In this document: positions 16,899 through 28,077 of the stretch, piece by piece
How positions within the stretch are numbered: position 1 is the stretch's first letter
How the letters are laid out: every line of letters begins with the position of its first letter
DNA from: JAOSJT01 sp035362335
GTDB lineage: Bacteria; Bacteroidota; Ignavibacteria; SZUA-365
Reading direction: 5' to 3'
Assembly (NCBI GenBank): GCA_035362335.1
Contig: DAOSDL010000013.1
Coordinates: forward strand, 38,129-102,128
Length of the DNA: 64,000 nt
Translations under genes and position numbers: made by a program
The notes under the pieces: generated by a model
The model's database searches: none
Seen by the model: the letters and a program-made list of their open reading frames with translations, nothing else
Told to the model about the DNA's origin: nothing

Positions 16899-19129
16899 TC
16901 CGCGTCGAGTAGTGCCGGCAAGGCCTGTGTGAACGCCTCGCGCAACGCAGCGACGGCGATGTCAATATCGTCGTTGATGCGCAGGCGATCGCCTCCGGTG
17001 AGGCCCAGTGTCGCGATGTCGAGTCCATGCTCACGCGCCAGCTCAGTCACGCGCATCACGTGCGCCTCGGCGCAACTCAGCACCACACGACCCTGGGCTT
17101 CGCCGAAATACAATGCGTCGCGGCGCAGTTCGTTCGCCTCCACGGCGATGCTCGCACCAATGTCCGCGCCTTCCAGCATGCAGCATTCGGCCAGACACAC
17201 GGCCAGTCCGCCGTCGGACACATCATGCGCGCTGCGCAGCAAGCCCTCACGTATCGCGGCCAGCAGGAAGCGCTGCACGCGCAACTCCTCCTCGAGGTCG
17301 ATCCACGGCGCATCGCCGGCAACAATTCCGTGATGCGTGGCGAGATATTCGCTGCCGTTGATGTCGTTGCGCGATTTGCCAAGCAGCAGCACCGCATCAC
17401 CACCTCCCTGGAATGACGCCGGAGTGATGTGCCGAACATCCTCGATCAGTCCCAGCATGCCGATCACCGGAGTGGGATACACGGCACCGTCGGGATTTTC
17501 ATTGTAAAAACTCACATTGCCACCGGTCACCGGCGTGTCGAACACGCGGCAGGCCTCGCCCATGCCGCCGCAGGCCTCCTTGAACTGATAGTACACCTCG
17601 GGCTTGTACGGATTGCCGAAGTTGAGGCAGTTCGTGATGGCGAGCGGCTGCGCGCCCGAGCAGGCCACGTTGCGCGCAGCTTCGGCCACGGCGATCATGG
17701 CACCTTTGCGCGGATTCAGATAGACGTAGCGTCCGTTGCAATCCGTTTTCACGGCAATGGCCTTGTCCGTGTCCTTGATGCGAATCACCGCCGCATCCGA
17801 ACCCGGACCCACCGCCGTGTTGGTGCGCACGGAGGTATCGTATTGCTCGTACACCCAGCGCTTCGATGCGATATTCGGCGCGGCGAGCAATTCGCGCAAC
17901 ACCGCGTTGAAATCGGAGGGCACAGGGATGGATTCGAGGCGGAAGGCCTCGGTCACGTCCAGATACTCCGGTCTGCGCGTCTCACGCTGGTACACCGGCG
18001 CACCACCACCGAGCACGAGACTGTGCGCTGGTACCACGGCCTTGATCTCGCCGTGCTGCCGCACTGTCACCATGCCGTCGTCGGTCACATGTCCGATAGT
18101 CACTGCGTGCAAATCCCATTTGTCAAAAATTTCCCTCACACGCTGCTCGCTCCCCTGCTTGGCCACCACCAGCATGCGTTCCTGCGATTCGGACAGCAGA
18201 ATTTCATATGCGCTCATCTTCTGTTCGCGCACGGGCACGAGATCGAGGTCGAGGTCCATGCCGCTTTCACCTTTTGCGCTCATCTCGCAGGAGGAGCAGG
18301 TGATGCCCGCGGCGCCCATGTCCTGAATGCCCACGATCAAGCCCTCGCGGATGATTTCCAGCGTGGCTTCCAGCAGCAGTTTTTCGGTGAACGGATCGCC
18401 CACCTGCACGGAGGGACGCTTGGATTCGCTGTCCTCGCTCAAATCCACCGAGGCGAAGGTGGCGCCATGAATGCCGTCGCGTCCGGTGGACGAGCCCACG
18501 ATCATCACGGGATTGCCCACGCCCTCGGCGATGGCCGACGCCGTCTGCTCGTGCTTGACAATGCCCACGGCCATGGCGTTCACCAGCGGATTGCCCTGAT
18601 AGGACGGATCGAAATAGATTTCGCCCGCCACCGTGGGCACGCCGAAACAATTGCCGTAATGCCCGATGCCGCTCACCACGCCTTTGACCAGAAACTGCAC
18701 GCGAGGATTGCCCGGATCGCCGAAACGCAGCGAATCGCAGGCGGCGATGGGACGCGCGCCCATGGTGAAAATGTCGCGGAGAATGCCACCCACACCCGTG
18801 GCAGCGCCCTGAAAGGGCTCAACGGCCGAGGGATGATTGTGCGATTCGATTTTGAAGGCGATGGCGAGGCCGTCGCCGATGTCCACCAGGCCGGCGTTTT
18901 CCTCACCCGCGCCCACGAGCAGGCGACCTCCGCTGCGCGGAAGGGTTTTCAGCACGGCGATGGAATTTTTGTAAGAGCAATGCTCGCTCCACATGACGCT
19001 GTACATGCCAAGCTCGGTGTAGGTCGGGGTTCGACCGCCCAGATACTCGACGATGCGTGCGTATTCCTCCTCGGTGAGTCCCAATTCCCGTGCGACGTCC
19101 ACGGAAACCACGGGTTCGCTGTGCTGCAT
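16895..19129 (-). CDS. purL: Phosphoribosylformylglycinamidine synthase subunit PurL
   Basis: A 744-aa small-type PurL, the ATP-dependent synthetase subunit that converts FGAR to FGAM in purine synthesis together with PurQ and PurS (neither is in this window). Clear family blocks are MWSEHCSYKNS, the substrate-binding ESHNHPSAVEPFQGAATGVGG, GARPIAACDSLRFG, and the second half beginning near AVKTDCNGRYVYLNPRKG. The reading frame is open upstream to 19279, but the ATG at 19129 gives the normal N-terminus (MQHSEPVVSVDVARELGL) with AGGA just upstream. A promoter is readable about 55 nt ahead. Confidence 0.95.
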   Translation of the reverse strand: MQHSEPVVSVDVARELGLTEEEYARIVEYLGGRTPTYTELGMYSVMWSEHCSYKNSIAVLKTLPRSGGRLLVGAGEENAGLVDIGDGLAIAFKIESHNHPSAVEPFQGAATGVGGILRDIFTMGARPIAACDSLRFGDPGNPRVQFLVKGVVSGIGHYGNCFGVPTVAGEIYFDPSYQGNPLVNAMAVGIVKHEQTASAIAEGVGNPVMIVGSSTGRDGIHGATFASVDLSEDSESKRPSVQVGDPFTEKLLLEATLEIIREGLIVGIQDMGAAGITCSSCEMSAKGESGMDLDLDLVPVREQKMSAYEILLSESQERMLVVAKQGSEQRVREIFDKWDLHAVTIGHVTDDGMVTVRQHGEIKAVVPAHSLVLGGGAPVYQRETRRPEYLDVTEAFRLESIPVPSDFNAVLRELLAAPNIASKRWVYEQYDTSVRTNTAVGPGSDAAVIRIKDTDKAIAVKTDCNGRYVYLNPRKGAMIAVAEAARNVACSGAQPLAITNCLNFGNPYKPEVYYQFKEACGGMGEACRVFDTPVTGGNVSFYNENPDGAVYPTPVIGMLGLIEDVRHITPASFQGGGDAVLLLGKSRNDINGSEYLATHHGIVAGDAPWIDLEEELRVQRFLLAAIREGLLRSAHDVSDGGLAVCLAECCMLEGADIGASIAVEANELRRDALYFGEAQGRVVLSCAEAHVMRVTELAREHGLDIATLGLTGGDRLRINDDIDIAVAALREAFTQALPALLDAE

Positions 19130-19183
19130 GTGTGTCCTGCCGGATATGGTGGGTGAAACAATGGCGGTTTCGCCGTATCGTAA

Positions 19184-19212
19184 AAGATACCACTCTCCCG
19201 TGAGAATTGTAA
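19184..19212 (-). promoter_or_regulatory. Sigma70-type promoter of purL-yihY
   Basis: On the minus strand TTACAA (19212-19207) is followed after exactly 17 nt by TATCTT (19189-19184). Initiation would fall near 19177, giving a leader of roughly 48 nt to the purL ATG. The -35 box directly abuts the terminator hairpin of the preceding gene. No purine riboswitch-sized structure is seen in the short leader. Confidence 0.5.
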
Positions 19213-19246
19213 GGGCGCCATCGGTCACGCATGACCAATGGCGCCC
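19213..19246 (-). terminator. Terminator hairpin after the SGNH lipoprotein gene
   Basis: GGGCGCCAT (19213-19221) pairs perfectly with ATGGCGCCC (19238-19246). After a single mismatch GGTCA (19223-19227) pairs with TGACC (19232-19236) over a 4-nt loop. It lies 44 nt past the stop of the upstream lipoprotein gene. Only two U residues immediately follow on the minus strand, so efficiency is uncertain. Confidence 0.55.
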
Positions 19247-19289
19247 CTGACGTGCTCGCGTTTGTCTTCCGCGCGTCACCGCATGGGTG

Positions 19290-20636
19290 TCAACGCAACC
19301 AGGACGGCAGCAGCGACGGTACGCGCAGATCGGGCGACCAGGCGGAGGCCGGTCGTTTCGTGAAACGTCCAGGTCCGGGAATACCCGGCAGCGTATGGAG
19401 CTGCACGTAGTGGATATTTGCTCCGAACGCGCTGTTCATGGTCTGGATGAACTTGTTCGCCACTATCGCATTGCCCTTCGCACTCAGGTGCAAACCATCG
19501 AGCGAGAAAATGCCACCGGAAATGAAGGCAGTGGAAAACACTTCGCCGACCGCGGCGTAACCGTTCTTGTGGATGTCGTTGAAAAATCCATACATATCCA
19601 CCATCGTGAAGCCGTTTTGCGCCGCCGCCGCATCCAGTGTGGAGTTGCAACTGCTGACAGCTTCGAGCACGATGGACACTTCCACATCGTCAAGCACGTA
19701 GCGCGATGGCAGCGGCTGTTGCGGCGAAAGGCCGATGCCCTGCTGGAGAAATTCCTGCGCCGTGAGCAACACATAGTCGTTGTCGCTGACCGTGGTCACC
19801 TGATCATTGTGATTGCGGTAGTAAATCGACAGGAGTTGCGTCGGGTTTTGCGGATTCGGGATCTTTCTCGGCACGGTAGTGAAAAACGGCGTGGACAGCG
19901 GATTCGGCAGATTGGCCACCAGCACCTTGGTGTTGGGCAATGCCGCCTTGATCTTGGCGAAGGCACCCTGCACCCTTTGCTGGAAAAAGGCGCGGTCGGT
20001 GGGACGCGTGCCCGGCGGATTGCCGTCGAGGCCCACGTTTGTCCCCTTCGTGCCTCCCGTAGCGGCATAGCCGAGGACGTCGTTGTTGCCCATCCAGAAC
20101 GTCATCACCGTGGGATTGAGCTTGATGGCCTGGTCGAGCAGCGAGGCGCCGAAGTTCGCCTGATTGCGCATGATGAGCGCGTAGAAAGGATTCTGGCGGG
20201 TGACGCTGCGCTGTATGATATCCGATTCATCAATGGCGTCGGCCATGATGGCCCCCGGAATGCCGAGATTGTGATACGGCGCAGGATGCGTCGCATTGCT
20301 GGGCAATACCTGGCCCTGGGTTTTCGCTTTGATCACCACCGACGGCGACATCGATTCGAGATAGCGCAACTCGCCCGTGCCGGGATACGGCATGAGCGGT
20401 TGCACGAAGGTGACGCCGAGACGCTGCGCGATGAGGTTCGGATAACTGTAACGCTGGCCCTCTTCGAACAACGCGCCGCTTTGATAGCCGGCGGTGAGAC
20501 TGTTGCCCACGGCAACGTAAGTGCTCGGATTGAGCGAACCGAAGGATTGATCGGCGACGGGTACGTCTTCACTGCACGCCGGCAGCAGCACGACAGCGGC
20601 GAGCAGCAGCGAGGCAAGGAATCTGCGATGTGTCAT
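19290..20636 (-). CDS. SGNH/GDSL hydrolase lipoprotein
   Basis: A 448-aa lipoprotein (lipobox LLPAC, then SEDVPVADQ). Its SGNH hydrolase fold shows block I YVAVGNSLTAGYQSGALF (nucleophile Ser), an Asn block WMGNNDVLGY and the C-terminal LDGLHLSAKGNAIVANKF carrying the Asp-His pair. Related large GDSL lipoproteins are common in the Bacteroidetes/Chlorobi group and are thought to be lipases or esterases on the outer membrane. It lies 13 nt downstream of a FadL-type porin, so release and import of fatty acids from esters is a reasonable joint role. Substrate unproven. Confidence 0.87.
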   Translation of the reverse strand: MTHRRFLASLLLAAVVLLPACSEDVPVADQSFGSLNPSTYVAVGNSLTAGYQSGALFEEGQRYSYPNLIAQRLGVTFVQPLMPYPGTGELRYLESMSPSVVIKAKTQGQVLPSNATHPAPYHNLGIPGAIMADAIDESDIIQRSVTRQNPFYALIMRNQANFGASLLDQAIKLNPTVMTFWMGNNDVLGYAATGGTKGTNVGLDGNPPGTRPTDRAFFQQRVQGAFAKIKAALPNTKVLVANLPNPLSTPFFTTVPRKIPNPQNPTQLLSIYYRNHNDQVTTVSDNDYVLLTAQEFLQQGIGLSPQQPLPSRYVLDDVEVSIVLEAVSSCNSTLDAAAAQNGFTMVDMYGFFNDIHKNGYAAVGEVFSTAFISGGIFSLDGLHLSAKGNAIVANKFIQTMNSAFGANIHYVQLHTLPGIPGPGRFTKRPASAWSPDLRVPSLLPSWLR

Positions 20637-20649
20637 GATATTCCTCCTC

Positions 20650-21921
20650 TCAAAGCGCGTAGGTGATATTGAAGCCGATCAATTCGGCGGAGCCGGTGTA
20701 CATGCCGTTCATGTGCACACCCTCGGGATACGTGGTCGCCTCGGTGACGCGATCCAGGAAAAAGAGATGCAGGTAGGAAAAATCCAGCGTGACATGCGGC
20801 AGCACGTCGATGCCCACACCGATATTCAAACCATGGCGGTCCGAATCCGGCAGCAGGGGTTCGAGGCTTTTATCCGGCACGGGATTGCGATCGAAGAAAT
20901 AGCCGCCACGCAGAGCCAATCCCAGCATCGGTATACGGTACTCGCCGCCGAGACGCAGGATGAAGGTGTCCTCGTAATCCTTGGGGGCGCTCACGTCGGC
21001 CTGACGCACTCCTGGGTCGGTGGTGGCATCTTTCACGAAATCAATCGCAAGCTTGTCGTAGGACGACCACTGAATGCCCTGGAAATCGAATTCGAGATCC
21101 ACATTGTCCATGGGCGACCAGGCCACGCCGGCGAACCAGGTGGCTGGGGCCGTGAGGCCTGTTTTCACATCGCCACCGGGAAAGAGCGGCTGCATTGCCG
21201 CCGTGGGATGGAAGTCCGCCGTTCCTTCGAAGTCGATGGCCACTTCCGAGCGCCAGGAGAAGCCCAGCGACACATTGTCCATCGGTTTGAAAATCACGCC
21301 CGCGTTCCAGCCGAAGGCCGGATCGCCGCTGCCTTCCAGTTCGAGATCCATTTCGGGATCGAAGTTCGTCACGGCGCGGCGCAACGACACATTGGAAAAC
21401 ACGATATTGGCGCCCACACCCACAGACAGCCAATCGGTGAAGGCGTACGACACGGTGGGCATGACGTAAAAGGTCTGCAATTCGATCTCGCGCGTCACGG
21501 CGCGACCCACCCAATCGTCGTCCCATTCCGTGCCGAGACCATACGGCGTGGACACGCCGAGACCCACAGCGAGTCCTTCCAGCATACCTTCGTTCCAGGT
21601 ATTGGTGACGTAGAGGTTGGGCGGATAGAAGACGTTGCTGTTCATCTTCCATTCCTGATTGCTGTTCATGTTGCTCGGGCCGTAGTACGTGTAGCTCGGC
21701 ATGATCAGCGTGGCACCCGCCATCACCTGGAATCCCCGCTGCATGGACAAGCCCGCAGGATTGAAGAATATGGCGGAAGGATCCGACGCGCGCGCGGCGA
21801 AAGCGCCGGCTTGCGCCATGGCGCGGGCGCCGTGTTCATTGAGTTGGAATCCACCGGCGTCGGCCACATATCCGGGAAGGAGCATGGCCAGCGTCAGGCA
21901 TAGCAGTACTAGCTGTTTCAC
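20650..21921 (-). CDS. Outer-membrane FadL/OMPP1/TodX family transporter
   Basis: A 423-aa outer-membrane beta-barrel protein. The signal peptide ends near VADA, and the mature N-terminus GGFQLNEHGARAMAQAGAFAARASDPSAIFFNPAGL is the diagnostic FadL plug region, including the NPAGL motif. Alternating aromatic strands and a C-terminal region ending FNITYAL fit a barrel. The family imports long-chain fatty acids and other hydrophobic compounds. Upstream is a biotin carrier protein and biotin carboxylase and downstream an SGNH lipoprotein, consistent with uptake and metabolism of lipids. Length is normal for the family. Confidence 0.92.
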   Translation of the reverse strand: MKQLVLLCLTLAMLLPGYVADAGGFQLNEHGARAMAQAGAFAARASDPSAIFFNPAGLSMQRGFQVMAGATLIMPSYTYYGPSNMNSNQEWKMNSNVFYPPNLYVTNTWNEGMLEGLAVGLGVSTPYGLGTEWDDDWVGRAVTREIELQTFYVMPTVSYAFTDWLSVGVGANIVFSNVSLRRAVTNFDPEMDLELEGSGDPAFGWNAGVIFKPMDNVSLGFSWRSEVAIDFEGTADFHPTAAMQPLFPGGDVKTGLTAPATWFAGVAWSPMDNVDLEFDFQGIQWSSYDKLAIDFVKDATTDPGVRQADVSAPKDYEDTFILRLGGEYRIPMLGLALRGGYFFDRNPVPDKSLEPLLPDSDRHGLNIGVGIDVLPHVTLDFSYLHLFFLDRVTEATTYPEGVHMNGMYTGSAELIGFNITYAL

Positions 21922-21945
21922 CGTACCTCCATGGTAAAAAAGACA

Positions 21946-22448
21946 TCAGGAGAACTCTATGAGAATACCGTTCTTCTCGACCGCTGTGCCTTCCCGCACC
22001 TTGAGGGACTTAACGATGCCCGTTGTGGGCGACTGAATTTCATTTTCCATCTTCATGGCTTCGAGGATGATCACCCCCTGGCCCTGTTCGATCAATTCGC
22101 CTTCCTGCACGAGGATTTTCGCGATTTTGCCCGGCATGGGCGAACGCAGCACGCTGTGCTGCACCTTGGTGGCTTTGCCCACCTGCATCGAACGCAACAG
22201 CGCAGCGGTTTCGTCCTCGATGTCCACGCCAAGCACGCGGCCATCGATGGCCACGCGGCGCAGATCGCTGTCCGGCAGTGCTTCGAGCATGCGTAGCGAG
22301 TACACGCGCGTGCCCACGCGCAGCACCGTGCCTTGCGGCGTGCGGCGCAGTTCGGCTTCCACCGGCACGCCGTCCACTTCAACAGTGCCGTTGTCGGAGG
22401 TGACGATGGTGAATTCCTCGCCCATCACCCGGGCAGTGTAGCGTGCCA

Positions 22449-22449
<1 letters not shown>
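21946..22449 (-). CDS. Biotin carboxyl carrier domain protein
   Basis: A 167-aa carrier protein. The last ~70 residues form a biotinyl domain (SPMPGKIAKILVQEGELI) with the biotinylation motif EAMKMENE, Lys133. The N-terminal ~90 residues match the linker region seen in acyl-CoA carboxylase alpha subunits (YSLRMLE and following). It carries carboxybiotin from the biotin carboxylase, encoded immediately upstream with a one-base TGATG overlap, to a carboxyltransferase. No carboxyltransferase is in the window. Sequence resembles propionyl- or methylmalonyl-type carriers more than AccB, but this is inference. Confidence 0.9.
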
Positions 22450-23966
<1,517 letters not shown>

Positions 23967-24193
23967 AGGAGCTGGGAAAAATGAACGAATCAACTCGCGG
24001 ACATAATACGCAACGATGCGGGTTTTTCCAAGATGCGCCGCGCGCCCGTCGCTACGGGCGTGCGCACGCGCGCGCGGCACAGAACGCTCATGGCGAAAAC
24101 TGAATCGTCCCGCCCCGCGCCATCGTCAGGCCGCTCGCGAAACACCCTCGATCGCGAACAAGCTACCCGCAACCCCGCACGCCCCTCCCCTCG

Positions 24194-26569
24194 TCATCCC
24201 GCCCGGAAGGTCACGCGTGTCATGCCGGAGCCGCCTTCGTTCCATTCGCCGAGTTGGAAACTTTCCACAAAATGCAGGTCGCGCAACCATGCGTGCACAC
24301 GGCTGCGCAGCGCGCCGGTGCCTTTGCCGTGAATGATGTCCACGCGCAGCAAACCCGACGACCAGGCCTGCAGGAGAAAGCGGTCGAGTTCGCGTATGGC
24401 TTCATCGCCATACATGCCGCGAATGTCGATTTCGTTGCTGTCCACCAGTTCCATGCCCTGCGTGCGCACCGGCTCGGGCTTGCCCGCGTCGCGGTAGCGG
24501 CGCAGCTTGTCCACCTCCACCTGCATGCGCATGCTGCCGAAGGCCACTTCGATGCGCTTGCCTTGCGCCACATCCAGCACGGTGCCGCGCGTGGCGGGCG
24601 ATGCGGCGAGATACACCTCGTCGCCGGGCATGAAAGGTCGCTCCACCTCTTCGTGTCGCGTTTGCTCGGGGACCAACTCGCGCAAGGCCTGTTCGTTGGC
24701 GCGACGGCGTTCGTCGAGTTGTTCGTGCGCGGCGCGTATCGCTTCTTTCGACGCCTTGTTCTCGCGCAATTCACGAATCGTGCTTTCCACAGCGGCATTG
24801 GCGTCGTCGAGAATGCGCCGGGCTTCCTCGAGCGAGCGCTGTTTGACCTCACGCAATTCCTTGCGCACATCGCGCAACTTCTCTTCGTATTCGCGGGCGA
24901 GTTCGCGATACTCTCGCTCGAGTTGCTCGGAGGCGCGCAACCGGTTGCCGAGATCCTGCGACTGTTTTTCCACCTCGGCCAGTAAATGCTCCAGGGCATC
25001 GGACTGCGTGCCGACGATGGAGCGCGCGCGCTCGATTATCGCTGGCGTCATGCCGTGCCTCCGTGTGATCTCGAAGGCGTAGCTGCTGCCCGGCAAACCC
25101 GCGCGGAATTGGTACGTGGGTTGCAGCGTGCCGAGATCGAATTCCATCGCGGCATTCTCCATTCCTTCGTGCTCGTGCGCGAAGGCCTTGAGCATGCCGT
25201 GATGCGTGGTGGCGATCACGTGTGCGCGCAACGCGGTCAAATGTTCGAGAATGGCCGCGCCCAGCGCTGATCCTTCGGAGGGATCCGTGCCCGTGCCGAT
25301 TTCATCGATCAGCACCAACGTGCGTTCGCTTGCGGCATCCACGATGCGCGCGAGGCGGCTGATGTGCGAGCTGAATGTGCTGAGATCGTTCTCAAGCGAC
25401 TGCTCGTCGCCGATGTCCACGAGCACATTCTCGTACACCGGCAATGTGCTCTCCTCGTCGCAGGGCACGGGCATGCCCGATTGCGCCATGAGCGCAATGA
25501 GGCCCACGGTTTTCATGGCCACGCTTTTGCCGCCGGCATTGGGACCGGTGATGATGATGGTGGTGGCCGCATCGCCGATGGTGATGTCGAGCGGAATCAC
25601 ATCGCGCAGCTTTTTGTGCAGCAGCAGCACGGGATGCCTGGCCTGCTGTACACGCAGCGGCGCACCCCGCTGCACGCGCGGACAGGAGGCGAGCACGTCG
25701 CGGGCGTAGCGTGCGCGGGCGTACAGCGCGTCGATTTCGGCATAGGCCTCGAGTCCGCGCAGCACCGCCTCGACCTCGGGACGCACGCGAGCGGTGAGTT
25801 CGGTGAGAATGGTGGCGATTTCGCGCACCTCGGCGAATTGCAGATCGCGGATGTCGTTGTTCAGCTCCAGCGTCTCCGAGGGCTCGATGTACACGGTTTG
25901 CCCGGTGGCGGAGGTGGAATGAATGAAGCCCTGAATCTGCCGCTTGAACTCGGCCTTCACCGGCAGCACCATGCGTCCATCGCGCATGGTCACCAGTTCC
26001 TCCATCACCATGTCGCTTTCCGATACGCGCTTGAGAATGCCCTCCATGCGCCGGCGCAGATGGCCGGATTTCTCGATGATGTCCTGGCGTATGGCGCGGA
26101 GCTGCTTGCTGGCATTATCCTTGACATTGCCCTCATCATCGATCACGCGCTCGATGTGGAACTCCAGCGCCTTGTTCTCCGGCAACGCCTCCGCAAGCGA
26201 GGTGAGCAGTAACAGGCGCTCGCGGCGCTTGAGCAGGAAGGCGCGCAGTCCGCGCATGGTTTTGAGCCCGCGCACAATGTGCAGGCAGTCCTCGGCCAGC
26301 ACCATGCTGCCTTCCTTTGCCGCGCGGTGCAGCGCCGGACGAATGTCCGCCACATCATCCAGCGGCGGCGTATCGTCGGCATCAAGCAAGCGACGCAGCT
26401 CGGTCACCCGCGCGAGTTCGTCATTGATCTCGGCGGGGATAATGGACGGTTCGAGCGCTTCGACGCGGGCGCGTCCGAAGCCCGAGGCGCAGTATCCCGC
26501 GATGTGGCTGCGGATACGCGCGAATTCCAGTGTCTCGATGGCGTCGGAAAATGGAGCGCGATCAGGCAC
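24194..26569 (-). CDS. mutS2: Endonuclease MutS2
   Basis: A 791-aa MutS2. After the N-terminal lever/clamp region come the Walker A loop (GPNAGGKSVAMKTVG, about residue 345) and the ATPase signature (STFSSHISRLARIV ... VLIDEIGTGTDPSEGSALGAA). A long coiled coil of Glu/Arg-rich repeats spans about 510-640. The C-terminal Smr nuclease domain carries DIRGMYGDEA and HGKGTGALR. MutS2 limits recombination and rescues collided ribosomes rather than doing mismatch repair. A TTG at 26581 is in frame, but the GTG at 26569 has GGAGG five nt ahead and overlaps the yqeY stop, so it is preferred. Confidence 0.93.
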   Translation of the reverse strand: MPDRAPFSDAIETLEFARIRSHIAGYCASGFGRARVEALEPSIIPAEINDELARVTELRRLLDADDTPPLDDVADIRPALHRAAKEGSMVLAEDCLHIVRGLKTMRGLRAFLLKRRERLLLLTSLAEALPENKALEFHIERVIDDEGNVKDNASKQLRAIRQDIIEKSGHLRRRMEGILKRVSESDMVMEELVTMRDGRMVLPVKAEFKRQIQGFIHSTSATGQTVYIEPSETLELNNDIRDLQFAEVREIATILTELTARVRPEVEAVLRGLEAYAEIDALYARARYARDVLASCPRVQRGAPLRVQQARHPVLLLHKKLRDVIPLDITIGDAATTIIITGPNAGGKSVAMKTVGLIALMAQSGMPVPCDEESTLPVYENVLVDIGDEQSLENDLSTFSSHISRLARIVDAASERTLVLIDEIGTGTDPSEGSALGAAILEHLTALRAHVIATTHHGMLKAFAHEHEGMENAAMEFDLGTLQPTYQFRAGLPGSSYAFEITRRHGMTPAIIERARSIVGTQSDALEHLLAEVEKQSQDLGNRLRASEQLEREYRELAREYEEKLRDVRKELREVKQRSLEEARRILDDANAAVESTIRELRENKASKEAIRAAHEQLDERRRANEQALRELVPEQTRHEEVERPFMPGDEVYLAASPATRGTVLDVAQGKRIEVAFGSMRMQVEVDKLRRYRDAGKPEPVRTQGMELVDSNEIDIRGMYGDEAIRELDRFLLQAWSSGLLRVDIIHGKGTGALRSRVHAWLRDLHFVESFQLGEWNEGGSGMTRVTFRAG

Positions 26570-27020
26570 CGGCGCCTCCAAGCAGCGAGCGCACGAGTGT
26601 TTGCACCTTGGCGCCGTCGGCTTTGCCCTTGAGTTCCTTCATCAGCGGACCCATCACGCGGCCGAGATCCTTCATATCCGTGGCATTGTCGCGTGCGAGT
26701 GCGGCCTTGATGGTTTCGAGGAGTTCCTCATCCGAAAGCTGTGCGGGCAGGTAGCGCGCGATCACAGCCAGTTCGGCTTCTTCCTGCGAGGCCAGATCCT
26801 CGCGGCCCGCCTGGCGGTACTGTTCGATGGCCTCGCGGCGCTTCTTCGCGGCCGTGGTGAGAATGGCGAGTTCGTCGTCGGGTCCGGGCGTGGAGCCCAC
26901 CTGACGTTTCTCGAATTCGAGAATCGCGGCGCGCAGTGTGCGCAGGGTTTCGAGCGTGAGCTTGTCACCGCTTTTCATCGCCGCTTTCATGTCATCGGAA
27001 ATGCGGGTGGAGAGTGTCAT
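26562..27020 (-). CDS. GatB/YqeY domain-containing protein
   Basis: A 152-aa YqeY-like protein (family usual length ~150). The N-terminal helical part begins LSTRISDDMKAAMKSGDKLTLETLRTLRAAI. The C-terminal part (LGRVMGPLMKELKGKADGAKVQTLVRSLL) corresponds to the helical tail shared with GatB, which binds tRNA in the amidotransferase. The function of free-standing YqeY is unresolved. The chosen ATG at 27020 begins the conserved N-terminus; earlier in-frame codons run through the terminator of the exb operon. It overlaps the start of mutS2 by 8 nt. Confidence 0.88.
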   Translation of the reverse strand: MTLSTRISDDMKAAMKSGDKLTLETLRTLRAAILEFEKRQVGSTPGPDDELAILTTAAKKRREAIEQYRQAGREDLASQEEAELAVIARYLPAQLSDEELLETIKAALARDNATDMKDLGRVMGPLMKELKGKADGAKVQTLVRSLLGGAGA

Positions 27021-27040
27021 GATGCCTATCCGCGATGGTG

Positions 27041-27077
27041 AAAAAAAAGGAGGCAACCGTCGCCGACGCTTGCCTCC
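27041..27077 (-). terminator. Rho-independent terminator of the exbB-exbD-exbD operon
   Basis: On the minus strand GGAGGCAA (27077-27070) pairs with TTGCCTCC (27056-27049), the stem extends inward with CGTC/GACG, and a run of eight U residues (27048-27041) follows. It starts 20 nt past the stop of the second exbD gene. This is the only hairpin in the window with a classical U tract. Confidence 0.85.
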
Positions 27078-27096
27078 GATGTTCGGTACAGTGGCG

Positions 27097-27510
27097 TCAG
27101 AATTTGACCAGCGCCGAGTAGTTGATGCGCAAGGCGTCCGCGCGGCGGAGTTCCGATTGCACATCGTTCACGATACCCATGCGCGACCCCTGGTCGATAC
27201 GCAGGGACATGATGATGTTCGGGTTGTTCATGCGCTTCTGATACGCGATGTCGGTGATGGCGGCAACCGGCACGATGCTGTCGTCGATCTGGATGCGTTC
27301 GTCCTCGCCGACCCAGATGTAGGAAAGCAGGCGTTTGTTGTTGATCTTCTCCACCGACACGGCCTGCGGCAGGGTGTAGCGGACTTTGATATCCACTTCA
27401 CGGAGCACGGTGGTGACCATGAAGAAAATCAGCAGCATGAAAATGATATCCGGCAGCGAGGCCGTGGGAATGCCCTGCTGTGTCTGTGCGAGTTTTTTCT
27501 GGAATTTCAT
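27097..27510 (-). CDS. ExbD/TolR family protein (second copy)
   Basis: A 137-aa ExbD/TolR-type protein: short cytoplasmic N-terminus, one membrane helix (IIFMLLIFFMVTTVL) and a periplasmic domain. The helix begins with SLPDIIF, retaining the conserved aspartate (Asp21) that carries protons in the motor. It is the last gene of an ExbB-ExbD-ExbD operon, 12 nt after the first ExbD. Two different ExbD subunits per operon are common in the Bacteroidetes/Chlorobi group. No TonB gene is visible nearby. Confidence 0.92.
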   Translation of the reverse strand: MKFQKKLAQTQQGIPTASLPDIIFMLLIFFMVTTVLREVDIKVRYTLPQAVSVEKINNKRLLSYIWVGEDERIQIDDSIVPVAAITDIAYQKRMNNPNIIMSLRIDQGSRMGIVNDVQSELRRADALRINYSALVKF

Positions 27511-27522
27511 CGTCTCTGCTCC

Positions 27523-28035
27523 TTATCCCTGTTCCGCCTGGGCGGGTTCGGCCAGGGAAATGCGTTGCGGAATGGCCTCGCGGATTTCCTGAATCTGCTG
27601 TTCGGTGGCCTCTTCCAGCGAAATGCCGTACTTCTCGCGGGCGTATTCCTCGCGCAGCGAGGTGTACGCCATCTTGAGCTGATCCATCACGTCGATGTAA
27701 ATCTTGTAGGGCGTGTCCCGCACGGTTTTGTAGGAGATGATCAACTTCGGATTCGCCTTGATGCGGGCGATGATTTCGCCCTTGATCTGGGGAACGCCGA
27801 TGATCTTCTCGTCCAGCAGCACATCACCCACCTCGTTGACGAGGAGATTGGCGATATTATCGGATTTCACCGCCACCTGCTCTGCATTTTCGATCCACGG
27901 CGGCAGCACCAGATCGATGCCGGTGTCGACATCAATGGTGGTGGTCACCAGGAAGAAGAGCAACAGCAGGAAGGAGATATCCGCCATGGAACTGGTCGGA
28001 ATCTCAACCGGCGGTTTTTTGCGTTTGCGAAACAT
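27523..28035 (-). CDS. ExbD/TolR family protein (first copy)
   Basis: A 170-aa ExbD/TolR-type protein. A basic N-terminus (MFRKRKKPPVEIPTSS) leads into one transmembrane helix (ISFLLLLFFLVTTTID) preceded by the conserved Asp (SSMADISF). The periplasmic part is longer than in the second copy and has a charged C-terminal extension (EYAREKYGISLEEATEQQIQEI). It would pair with the ExbB channel encoded 42 nt upstream to harvest proton motive force. Confidence 0.92.
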   Translation of the reverse strand: MFRKRKKPPVEIPTSSMADISFLLLLFFLVTTTIDVDTGIDLVLPPWIENAEQVAVKSDNIANLLVNEVGDVLLDEKIIGVPQIKGEIIARIKANPKLIISYKTVRDTPYKIYIDVMDQLKMAYTSLREEYAREKYGISLEEATEQQIQEIREAIPQRISLAEPAQAEQG

Positions 28036-28077
28036 GGTGCACTCCTGCTTGGATGGAAAAAAGGGTGGGGATGAACA